Both the position numbers and the translations under genes were made by a program. 64,000 nucleotides of DNA from positions 60,745,038 through 60,809,037 of the forward strand of contig JBANSL010000007.1 in NCBI GenBank assembly GCA_037127255.1. The letters run 5' to 3'. Under the pieces are notes generated by a model. The model had not been told where the DNA came from. It ran no database searches and saw nothing but the letters and a program-made list of their open reading frames with translations. This document shows positions 23,696 through 33,299 of this stretch, piece by piece; the stretch's first letter is position 1, and the number at the start of each line of letters is the position of its first letter. Origin of the DNA: Persicaria tinctoria. Its lineage: Eukaryota > Streptophyta > Magnoliopsida > Caryophyllales > Polygonaceae.

Positions 23696-23906
23696 ATAAT
23701 TTAAATATTAATAAAATAATATATACATGTTATTATTATTATTATTATTATTATTATGTAAAAAAAATAAAATATATTATTAATAAATAGTAAATTTCCC
23801 CTATAATCATCTTATATCATGAAATTAATTGTACAATTAATTTCATCATGTAAGATCGTTATAGGTGAAATTTACTATTTATTAATAATATATTTTCTTT
23901 CTTTTA

Positions 23907-23943
<37 letters not shown>

Positions 23944-23970
23944 GTAATAGTAATAGTAATGATAATATGT
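23696..23970. repeat. Large foldback (hairpin) repeat, about 270 bp
   Basis: The arms are near-perfect inverted complements around the centre AATTAATTGTACAATTAATT (about 23832). The inner 64 bases of each arm differ at only about five positions. The arms then run into ATT and AAT triplet arrays (23730-23757 and 23909-23942), themselves complementary, and into ACATGTTATT/ATGTTATTTT ends. This is a non-autonomous foldback MITE or a hairpin precursor; no target duplication was established. Confidence 0.88.
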
Positions 23971-24088
23971 ATATGTTATTTTATTATATATTATTGTTAA
24001 AATTATATTAATTAAAATTATATTTCAATTGAAAACAAACGTACATAATATGGAGATTATACTAGTATTACTTTAAGGGTCTTTCTAT

Positions 24089-24229
24089 CATAGGGCATAT
24101 AATAAGATCCTAAATGGGGAAAGATACCCTATTAAAAATAAGCGACCCTAAAAATCTAATTTAAAATTTAGCTAATGTATTTTAATTAAGGATGTATTTT
24201 TTTCTAAAATAGGCATCTTATCCTATGAC
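24089..24229. mobile_element. Small TIR repeat family, copy 1
   Basis: The ends are TCATAGGGCATATAATAAGA and, inverted, TCATAGGATAAGATGCC. The inside contains GACCCTAAAAATCTAATTTA, which is shared with the copy at 54396-54520. No coding capacity. Confidence 0.6.
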
Positions 24230-24645
24230 TGAAGGGAATATGATAGAAAATTTGTTGCTTTAAATGAGAATAAGTTTCTTAAAATAATTTTTAGAAAGAT
24301 TTTAGAGATACTTTCAGTCTTTCAGAAAGAAAAACAACACGTTACGTACATACTATGCAGATTATTGAATATACCTTTCTTCTTTTAGGTTAAGTTTTAT
24401 TAATATTTTATTAAATTATATAATAATTATTTTTTGTATTATTAAAATTTTATTTCAAATTAAAAAATTAAATGGAGCAAAAATTGTACTAGTAATATAT
24501 ATTACCATAAACTAAATGGAAAAGCTTATGCGTAAAAAGCTTTATCTAGTAGCAGTTGATGGTATACGAAAAGTGAGATTATTGACAACATGCTAACGTA
24601 ATCTGCTACATTGGATACAAATATATCCTTTTCTATTTTTTAATA

Positions 24646-24880
24646 CTCCCTCCGTTTCATAATAAAATTCGTTTGACTTTTTTACACGTATTTTTATGAG
24701 GTAAAAACTATATAAAATATTATTTTTTTAATGAATTTTTTTCGATAAATTTATACTTATGACTACTAAGTATGAAATTATTAAAAAAAATTGATAAAAA
24801 AATAATATTTTATAGTGTTTTTATCTCCTAAAAAAACGTGCAGAAAAAGACAAACGACTTTTATTTTGAAACAGAGGGAG
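24646..24880. mobile_element. Stowaway-like MITE (235 bp)
   Basis: TA-flanked element with ends CTCCCTCCGTTTCATAATAA and, inverted, CTCCCTCTGTTTCAAAATAA. The inverted repeats run on through GTCTTTTTCTGCACG-like sequence. It is a different family from the 3141 and 58225 copies. Confidence 0.85.
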
Positions 24881-24889
24881 TAATATTTA

Positions 24890-25970
24890 CGAACAAAATA
24901 GAGAGCAAAATGGAAAAAAGAAGACCAGATTAATAAACTAACTAAAATTATAAACAGGTAAAAATTTATAAAATGTTGGTAAAGTTAAAAATTTATGAAA
25001 AAATATAAACTCCGTATGAGGCGAAAAACAGTTTATTTGTAAAAAAGTGGAGTTTATTTGGTTTTTATTAGAGGTATTGTGCAACTTTCAAACCAAATAA
25101 GATAAAAGAGAAGGGGTAAAATAGTAATTATGCAATATAAACCTCAAAATAAGTTTCAATCTACGACTTATTTATAAACTCTTTTTTTAACCGACTAAAG
25201 TTTATTTGTTGTTCTCGTACACCATTAAAACCCGTTTATTTTTTTAACAACTAATAATTTCACACTTTTTAACTTATTTATATTGCAGCCATACACACCC
25301 TATATCAATCATCGTTTTCAGCCTAATCCCAATTGCATGCTCAGTTTTTTTTTTATATAATAATTATTGATCATTAATAGAATTAGATATTTAAATCATT
25401 GATTGTTTTATACAGGGGTTACCCATCCATGTGCGAAATAAATTAGGTAAAGTAGGTAAATGTAGGTACCAGGAGGAGAGCTTCGAGCAGCGATGTATTT
25501 TATAAATCCGCCCCATATTATCCCGCACATCACATCGTTAACCGTCTGTGTCACAATATATCATCAACGTTGCAGTTAAGATTTACATGTGCGAATGTAC
25601 AATTCCACATAAAAATGCTACACATACACTATATATAATATTGTTAATTTAATTAATTAGAATACATAAAGTGATTATTCAGATTTTTTTAAGGTTCATT
25701 CTTTACTGTATAATATAAGGTACAGTGGAGAGTTAATGAAAAAATATTTTAAAGTTGTGATTATTTTTGTAAATTTTTTTTAAAAAAATCAAAGTTAAAT
25801 ATTTATAAGGGATGACTTTTTTTTTTTCTGGCTTCACCACTATACTCATCCAAGTTTTTCAAAATTTTCTAATCACAAGTTTCTGTTACCTATCCTAAAA
25901 GTTAGGTTTACCAAACACATAACAGATAATCCAAAAGTTTTAGTTACACCATCAACTTCAGCTATTTTTT
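24890..25970. other. AT-rich intronic sequence, nothing recognised
   Basis: No frame, terminus or repeat could be supported. The missing WSD exon was looked for here on the minus strand and not found. Confidence 0.4.
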
Positions 25971-25979
25971 ATTTTTAAG

Positions 25980-26165
25980 CAAACCTTTAACCTAGCTGAT
26001 CCATAAAAAAATGTTAACTTAACCGATCGTTAAGCCAATATATTTACCAAACCTTTAACCTAGCTGATCCATAAAAAAATGTTAACCTAACCGATCGTTA
26101 AGCCAATATATTTACCAAACCTTTAGCCTAGCTGATCCATAAAAAATGGTTAACCCAATATATCC
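25980..26165. repeat. 68-bp tandem repeat, 2.7 copies
   Basis: Units start at AACCTTTAACCTAGCTGATC (25982, 26050, 26118) with a 68-bp period and little divergence. A fragment of the unit recurs at about 26338. It lies in the WSD intron a few hundred bases downstream of the first exon. Confidence 0.93.
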
Positions 26166-26475
26166 ATATAATGTTTGGGGATCGTATACACGGGCGCACA
26201 TGCGCTAGTAGTCTATCCTATAAGCCGAGTGATGTTCCATTATAAAACCAATTGACAATAGAAGAAGTAGTCAATCAAATTATATACGTTATGATCTTAT
26301 TCACATCTCTCAACAAGTTAATCTCCCAAAAAAATAGTTAACCTAGCTGATCCATAAAAATCTCATTTTAGTTAATCAAATCACATATTTCTTCGGTTTG
26401 GGGTTATAGGATGAAGAACAATGGAAAAACATAAAATGTAGATTGTAAAGAGTGGATTATAGTTATAGTCCTTAC

Positions 26476-27249
26476 CGCATTAGGAATGGCCTTCTTCACC
26501 AACTTGACATCGTCAAAGTTGAACCTCGCCGTCGCCAACTTCTGAGGCCGGTATCCAACCCGACGATCCTCCGCCCTCAACGACGTCCTCTTATCCGTCG
26601 TTACCAAAGCTCTCACCCCGAAATTCAAAGTAAACCTCGTCGAACGCCAGGCATACCTTAAAAGCCCTAATAACCCCCCACTCTTGTCCCACCTAAAATT
26701 TCCCTTAGGCGAATTCGCCACCTTGGGCCTCTCCATCTCGTCGCGCCTTCTATGGTTTTGCGACGATCTCCCGATCTCCCGAATCATCGACGACAGGCAG
26801 GTCCCGTCGCCTATAGCGTGGTGAATCCGAAGCACCAAGCACCTCACGTCGACCAGCACGTGTACCTCCCAAAGGGGCTTGTCGGTGCTCATCAGTGGGG
26901 CTGTGGCTAGCCCGGCAACGTAGTCGTTGACGAGGTCTTCGTATTCGGATTCCTCGGTCTTGGTGGCTGCCTCGTTGTCGATGAGGGAGCGGACAACGAA
27001 GTGCTTGTCGATGTTGACTTTGGTGCTCCTGAAGTAGTGTTTTCCGTTGGGGTGCTTGACGAGGAGGCTTGTGAACCTCGGGATTTTGAGCATGATGGAG
27101 GAGGAGAAGAAGGATTTCAAGGACTCGATGTCGTCAATCGGATTCTCTAATCCGATGGTGAAGTGCTCGACTTGGTAAGACGTTGGCGGGTTGAGGAACA
27201 ACTCGCCGGTGGGTGTTGCGAGAACATCGTTGTAGGCTTGGTCTTTCAT
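26476..27249 (-). CDS. WSD1-like gene, first exon with HHxxxDG active site
   Basis: This is the N-terminal 258 codons of a wax ester synthase/diacylglycerol acyltransferase. Such enzymes join fatty alcohols or diacylglycerol to acyl-CoA, usually at the ER, supplying cuticular wax esters. The ATG at 27247-27249 is the first in frame and is followed by PTGELFLNPPTSYQVEHF. The catalytic HHxxxDG is present as IHHAIGDG (His143-His144), preceded by DKPLWEVHVLVD. The exon ends LVKKAIPNA at a GT donor (GCG/GTAAGG, 26476), phase 0. No lesion is seen. The recognised exons together encode about 426 residues, against roughly 480 for the family. The shortfall equals the NDVxxG segment normally between this exon and the WGN exon. 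If one gene, it spans 22.5 kb. Alternatively, this is a separate 5' fragment of a related copy. Confidence 0.85.
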
Positions 27250-27442
27250 GGTAGAAAAAATTCTAGTAGTTAGTTAGCCGGAAAGGAGAGAGGTGGTTTT
27301 AATGAAAACTGTTGTAGAATATTGAAGTTTAAATACACGAATATTTGATGATTTAAAATAATTTTATTTTTATTAGTAAATACTTTAGTCAATCATAAAT
27401 GTAATAGAGAGTAGAAGAGATTGTGGAATAGTTATATAATAT

Positions 27443-27476
27443 ACTAGTGTAAGTTACGTCCCATGCACGGAAAATA
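27443..27476 (-). mobile_element. Possible Helitron-like 3' terminus (minus strand)
   Basis: On the minus strand CCGTGCATGGGACG is followed by CTTACACTAGT, resembling a decayed Helitron stem and CTAG end. The stem is imperfect and no 5' end was seen. Confidence 0.3.
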
Positions 27477-27787
27477 TATTAATACAATATTATAAATTAA
27501 TAATTTAGATAGATTCTAATAAAAAATTCTAAATATAAATAATTTTTTAGAATCGACCACAACGTGTTACATATAAAATTTTATTTTAAAATCAACCATA
27601 ACACGTCACATAAAATATTATGTATCGATTTTAATATATGTATATATACTCCCGTTAACCAGCCACTTATATTAAGTTAAACAAACCCAACCACCTTATT
27701 TTTTTTTGGTGTTGAAAGAAACCAAACCACGTTAATTGCACTTGTGAACTTTATGTGCCAATCATGCATAGATACACACATTACCCC

Positions 27788-28201
27788 TTGAATAGGTAAA
27801 TAAAGAGCGGACATTTCGGGGTTCGAACCGGGGACCTATGGGTACTACCCACAAGTCTTTTTCGGTGAGCCATTCCGGAATGGTTCAAACTTTGGTAGAG
27901 TAAACTTTTTATAGTGACTGGCCCCACCGCTTCGCGGTCCCATACCCCAGAAACCCCTTGCAGAATTTTTTTGAGGAGGCTCAGTACCACTTTCGCAAAG
28001 TGCGATCCGCGGTCGCAACCTCACCTATCTGCACACGGACCACTTCACCACTTCGGCTTGGCCCTACGGATTAGTATACACCGATTGGCCGTACGCGCTT
28101 GTGGGAATTAATATGGCCTAAATGCACCAAGTGAGATTCGAACCCGGGACCTCTCCTTTGGGATACCTCACCCTTACCGCTAGAGCAAGAGATCATTGGT
28201 A
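27788..28201 (-). mobile_element. SINE, 414 bp, with 16-bp target duplication
   Basis: The perfect direct repeat ATACACACATTACCCC flanks the element (27772-27787 and 28202-28217). The minus-strand head (about 28199-28130) is tRNA-like: TAGCGGTAAGGGTGAGG fits a pol III A box and CGGGTTCGAATCTC a B box. A second B-box-like GGTTCGAACCCC lies near the other end (about 27815-27835), so the element looks composite, with two tRNA-related modules. SINEs are transcribed by RNA polymerase III and copied by LINE enzymes. A tail ending TTACCTATTCAA replaces a long poly(A). Confidence 0.85.
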
Positions 28202-28254
28202 ATACACACATTACCCCGTTTGTTGAAAGAGAGCAACCACATTAATTGCAGTCA

Positions 28255-28449
28255 TAGACGGATCTAGGCGGGGGCAAGCGGGAGCATATGCCCCCCCCCC
28301 CTTTCATCCGACGAATCAACTATATTTGTTCTACGCGTCGATAGCTTCGTTTTGATATATTATAACCCTGAATCTGATAAACGAGTAAAAAGTTATGACC
28401 GCTTGAAAGTTAAACACAGATTAATTATTTCAAATGTCTTATAATAAAG
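28255..28449. repeat. Left part of an interrupted dispersed repeat
   Basis: Sequence from about 28340 (TTGATATATTATAACCCTGA) to TGTCTTATAATAAA resembles 59697-59810. The similarity resumes at about 32234, so one repeat copy is split by the element at 28450-32233. A run of 13 C lies at about 28290. The start, GACGGATCTAGGCGGGGGC, resembles ends of old hAT-like repeats. Confidence 0.6.
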
Positions 28450-31400
28450 GATTTTTTTGGTAACTGTCCAAAAAATGGGGGCTGTTTTGCAAAATGTCCA
28501 TTTTCATAATGGCTTTTGTAAAATGTCCTAAATTGACATTTTTACCCTTACTATAACCTCCCTTTTCTTCCGTCCTATCCGGCTCCAAATGCCCAGCGGC
28601 TCCAGCCTGGCTTGGAAAACGCCCAGCTTCGAGCTTCCGTCTCCTTCACCCGCTTTTGATTGCCACGTGTCTTGATTGTACGGAGTACAGAATTACAAAC
28701 ATTTCACTAGCTAGAATTGATAATACACCGTATTTGATTGACACGTGTACGATGTTGCTATTGTTATTCTTCATTTTTTTTATTGCAACTATGTACTAAA
28801 GCTAGGCTTCAATTTCAACTCATTCTTCATTTTTTTAGCTTCTTTGTACGTATGAAATATGGAGTAATTTGGATTTCTACTTTTTTTTTTTTTAAATAAG
28901 TTTAGTGTCATCACCCTTATCACACATGGTTGGTAACACGTGTGGTGACGACGTTTTTTTTTTGATAAATTTTTTGGTGACGATTTTTTTTCACCACCTT
29001 TATCTGTGGTGACACATGTGATGACAATTTTTTTTTTGTGACAACTTAATTTTTAGAGTTTTTTTTTACCGGGTCACTGTCAACACCCTTATCGCTGTCA
29101 TCACTCTTATCATTGTCATCACCCTTATAGTTGTCACCACCCTTATCACTGTCACCACTCTTATCACTATCACCACCCTTATCAGTGGTCACTGTCACCA
29201 CGCTTATCACTATCACCACCCTTATCACTGTCACCACCCTTATTGTTGTCACCACGCTTATCACTGTCACCACCCTTGTCACTGTCACCACCCTTATAAT
29301 TACCATTGTCATAAATAAACCATGACAAAGTTCAAATATAACTATCACAATCATAAATAAATAAAAACTGTAACCACTTTCACCCTAGGACAAAGAGAGA
29401 AAAAACCTTATAGAGGTTAATGCTAATCAAAAGAAAATTTGGTGGTGTCACCGCCATAAAAACAGTGTCACCACAAATGTATAAAGTGGTGTCACCACTA
29501 ATGTAGCAAGGGAAAGAATAGTCAAGTGTTATTAGTGGTGTAACCAAGGAAAAATACCAAATGAAAAACCCTAGGATAAGGGGAAATGTTATTAGTAGTA
29601 TTACCACAATTTAAAAAAAAAGTAACAAATACTGTCACCACCTCTATCGTTGTCACCACCGTATCGATGTCATCACTCCTATCGATGTCACTACCACCCC
29701 TATCATTGTCACCACCACCCCTATCACTGTCACCACCACCCTTATCGTTGTCACCACCCTTATCGTTGTCACCACCCTTATTGTTGTCACCACCTCTATT
29801 GCTGTCACCACTCATATCGCTGTCACCACCACTCCTATCGCTGTCACCACCACTTCTATTGTTGTCACCACCACCCTTATTATTGTCATCACCTCTATCG
29901 CTGTCACCACTCCTATTACTATCACCACCACCCATATTGTTGTCACCACCCTTATTGTTGTCATCACCTCTATCGTTGTCACCGCCCTATCGTTGTCACT
30001 ACTCCTATCGTTGTCACCACCACCCATATCACTGTCACCATCACCCCTATCGATGTCACCACTCTTATTATTGCTGTCACCACCCCTATCGCTGTCACCA
30101 CTCATATCGTTGTCATCACCCATATCGCTGTCACCACCCCTATCGTTGTCACCACCCTCTAACGCTATCACCGCCCTATCGCTGTCACCACCACCCCTAT
30201 CACTGTCACCACCACCCCTATCACTGTCACCGCACTTATTGCTATCACCACCACTCATATCGCTGTCACAACCCCTATCACTGTCACCACCACTCATATC
30301 GCTGTCACCAACCTTATTGCTATCACCACCTCTATCGATGTCACTGCCCTATCGCTGTCACCACCACCCATATCACTGTCACCACCACCCATATTGCTTT
30401 CACCATCCTTATTGTTGTCACCACCCCTATCGCTGTCATCACCACCCCTATCACTGTCACCACAACTCATATTGTTGTCACCATCCTTATTGATGTTACC
30501 ACCTCTGTCGCTGTCACCACCCTATCGTTGTCACCACTCCTATTGCTGTCACCACCACTCATATCGCTGTCACCACCACTCATATCGTTGTCATCACCAC
30601 CCCTATCACTGTCACCACCCTTATTGCTGTCACCACCACCCTTATCGTTGTCACCACCCTTATCACTGTGGTGACACCTTTGTTTTTTAGAGTTTTTTTT
30701 TACGAGATCACTGTGGTGACATTATCAGTGGTGACACATGTGGGAACAACCTTTTTTCGTGACAAAGTTTTTTTACGGAACCATTGTCACTACGCTTATC
30801 GATCAATGATGACACATGTAGTGACAATTTTTCTTTAAGCGACGGTGACATCTTTATTTTCAGGGATTTTTTTTACAAGAACACTATCACCAACAATGTT
30901 ACCAATTCAAACGGTAAAACGACTTAGAAGATACCAAAGTTGCAGAACGAACAACAAAGATTGCCATCACTCATAAAAGGGGAAAGATTTACTGTCATAA
31001 CAAACCATAAACATAAACACTTGATTAAGAAAATATAATAAAAGATAAGGCACATAAATTAGATGTGCAAATGAACCTGCAGGTGGCTCTTTAATTAGGT
31101 GACATCTAACCTTACAACTATTGATTGATTGATACTCGTACAAATTAAGCAAGAAACTGCAAGATGAATTCAATCGGTTGTGGGATTGACCGATTAACCT
31201 TAACTTTAACCAGCTGTGAGGATTGAGATGCAGCTTTGGAAGACTTTGCAGCTTCAAATTGAAGGGCCCTGCAGCAAATTACAATTGCCACTATTACAAT
31301 ATATTACAAATTGCAATTTCAATTGGGGATACACACGGTAGAGATAGACACACAGAATGAATGGTAGGAGCGTACCATGCTCATACGGTAGAGATACACC

Positions 31401-32233
31401 ATCATCAACTGCAGAATAACACTAGATTTACTCATCTCCATAAGCAATTCCACAGATCATCATCAATAGACAACAACTCAGAATAGGACAAAGAACAAGC
31501 AAACAAAACGCATAGGCATTATCAAAGCCAAAATCGACCAATTTCAGTTGAAATTTCTCACAGTCATTTTCACAAACAGGTAGTCCTCGTGCTGCTGTAA
31601 CCGAAACAACAATGGGGAAGAAGAGATATAGAATTACCAGAAGCAATCACAGCTGACATCAAACAGAAGAGAAACAGGATCAGAAACGACCGCCTCGGAA
31701 TCAGCCGCGGGAGTTGGCCAGAGTGACAGCGTAGTGGAGGCGATGCTGATTGCTGAAGGACCTGATCCGAGGAGGCGGCGGTGAGACGAATTAGGATGTC
31801 GAATCGCTGTTCGAAATCGATCGCCAACTCCACAGATCGAAGGAATCCGCCAACTCCACAGAGGAATTTTGTTGTCGATTTCGCTGCATCTTCTGTACTG
31901 CGATGACAGCGATGTTTCAAGGACTTCCTGTGTCGCTGCCAAATCCATAGATCTCTGTACCGCGATGAGACGGATTAGGTTGTAGGCGAGACGAATCTGG
32001 TTCAGCAGGAGCGGCGATCTCGGAGAGGATGGCAGATCGGAAGGGAGGAGAGAGGAGCGTGAGGAAGCCCTGGCTTTAACCTCAAATCTGTGTGGAAGAT
32101 TGGAGAACGGACAGGTAAATTAACATGGGGGCAAATTGGGGTTTTTAAAAACATTTAGGACATTTAGTAAAAACTGATTTTAAGTGGACATTTTACAAAA
32201 AAGGAGTTGGCAAAATGGACTTTTAGCCAAATA
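28450..32233. mobile_element. 3.8-kb TIR element carrying the GTCACC minisatellite
   Basis: The ends form long inverted repeats of about 100 bp at roughly 70% identity by eye; AAAATGTCC, GTAAAATGTCC and TGTCCTAAAT blocks occur in matching order in both. The element interrupts a dispersed repeat whose uninterrupted copy is at about 59690-59970, which independently supports insertion. Long TIRs suggest a Mutator-like element, but no transposase and no convincing 9-bp duplication was found. Cargo includes the array at 29085-30690 and a GC-richer stretch (31430-32080) with minus-strand frames and a splice-donor-like site near 31634, possibly a captured gene piece. Confidence 0.6.
29085..30690. 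repeat. GTCACCAC minisatellite (15-18-bp units)
   Basis: Two clusters (about 29085-29300 and 29630-30680) repeat units such as CTATCGCTGTCACCAC and CTTATTGTTGTCACCACC, roughly 70-80 copies in all. Units vary at the TATC(G/A)(C/T)TG part and by optional ACC triplets. Because most units are multiples of three, several frames stay open on both strands (up to 362 codons of Ser/Pro/Leu or His/Tyr/Cys repeats). These have no domain and are not taken as genes. Flanks carry the inverse motif GTGGTGACA with T-runs. Confidence 0.95.
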
Positions 32234-32560
32234 TCTTCTTTATATTTTACTTAATTTGATATTTTGTCAATATAATTCAACCAGAGAGCTTCGAAACAGG
32301 AGGTTATATTACTAAATTCGATAATTATATAAGAAATTATGCAAGTTTAAAGTTTGTATATCTTGTTACACGTTATTGCATGCTAAGATAACAACAAGTT
32401 GCATATTGACTTTGTAGGTTTCAAACGATATATTTTTAGACGAAAAAGAAAAAACGACATCGTTTTTTTCGTTTAAAGATAAAAAATATATAACAACTAA
32501 TGACACAATTTTAAATTAAAACACCACATTTCTGAGCAAAAAACATTGTGTTTTGAACTA
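32234..32560. repeat. Right part of the interrupted dispersed repeat
   Basis: GGTTATATTACTAAATTCG, AAGAAATTATGCAAGTTTAA and TATATCTTGTTACAC match 59850-59950 in order. This continues the repeat begun at 28255. Confidence 0.65.
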
Positions 32561-32564
32561 AAAA

Positions 32565-32740
32565 TACTAGGGGTGGGCGCGGGACGGGACGGGACGGGAT
32601 AGGGGTCGTCCCGCGGGCGTCCCGTCCGGCGTAATTTTTGCGGGACGGGATTCACTATTTTTTTTTCCAATCCCGCGCGGGCCTTGTCCTTCACGGGATG
32701 GGACGGGCCCGTCCCATCCCGTGAAGGATAAAATATCCCA
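32565..32740. repeat. GGGAC-rich repeat with a perfect 42-bp palindrome
   Basis: Begins TAGGGGTGGGCGCGGGACGG with GGGAC reiterations. It contains a perfect 42-bp palindrome at 32687-32728 (centre GGGCCC, ends TCCTTCACGGG). The start resembles hAT-type termini, but no matching right terminus was found. Confidence 0.8.
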
Positions 32741-32929
32741 AGTCTATTTAATTAAAAGATCCTAAAAATGAATTAAATAGAAACCTTAATTAAAAAACCC
32801 AAAAATCAATTAAATCAGTCCGCCAGAAAAATTCTGCTAGTGCGCAGATTCGCACAGGGTATCGGCGCCGAGGTCTGGGTGTCGGCGTCGAGGTATCTGT
32901 TCGAATGCAGTAAGTTCTGTTTTTCTCCA

Positions 32930-33105
32930 GCTTTTCGTCTCTGTCTTCAATCGCACTTTCCCGAGTCCTCGTTAATCCGATTGACGCATATGAATATGCG
33001 TTGGAAAGATCTTTTCAAGGACTACAACTCTCATGAAGGCTCGAGATCTTGAATCAAAGTGATGGATGGCGAAAATAAGGCTTTTCTCCAGCTACACCAC
33101 TTTTT
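32930..33105. repeat. Dispersed repeat, copy 1 (inverse of 44199-44375)
   Basis: CACTTTCCCGAGTCCTCGTT, GATTGACGCATATGA and CTACAACTCTCATGAAG occur in the same order in the reverse complement of 44199-44375, at roughly 80% identity by eye. It is probably part of old LTR-element sequence. Confidence 0.75.
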
Positions 33106-33299
33106 GCTTTTGCTTGGCTTCTCCATTGCCTTCATGATTTTTCATTAAGCTCTAAAGTGCATCCAAACTCTTCCAAATCAGCTCCAATACCTATAAAATC
33201 ACACCAAAGCTTGTGTAGACTCCATGTCTTGCAATATTAAGCATAACTACACATTTTCCTTACTTTCCCAACATAAAAGCTAATAAAAGGACTTAGATA

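Noticed and set aside
26180..26200. GGGCGCACATGCGCTAGT as a Helitron 3' end
   Set aside because: The hairpin abuts CTAG with no spacer, and no other Helitron feature is nearby.
27790..28140. Functional tRNA genes on the minus strand
   Set aside because: Box motifs are present but there is no cloverleaf or acceptor pairing, and the 16-bp target duplication shows a SINE.
29586..30674. 362-codon open frame (and overlapping frames on both strands) as a repeat protein gene
   Set aside because: It is produced by the GTCACC minisatellite, whose units are mostly multiples of three. Several frames are open at once and none has a domain or codon bias.
29085..30690. CRISPR-like array
   Set aside because: The units are contiguous and degenerate, with no unique spacers or cas genes, and the sequence is plant nuclear.
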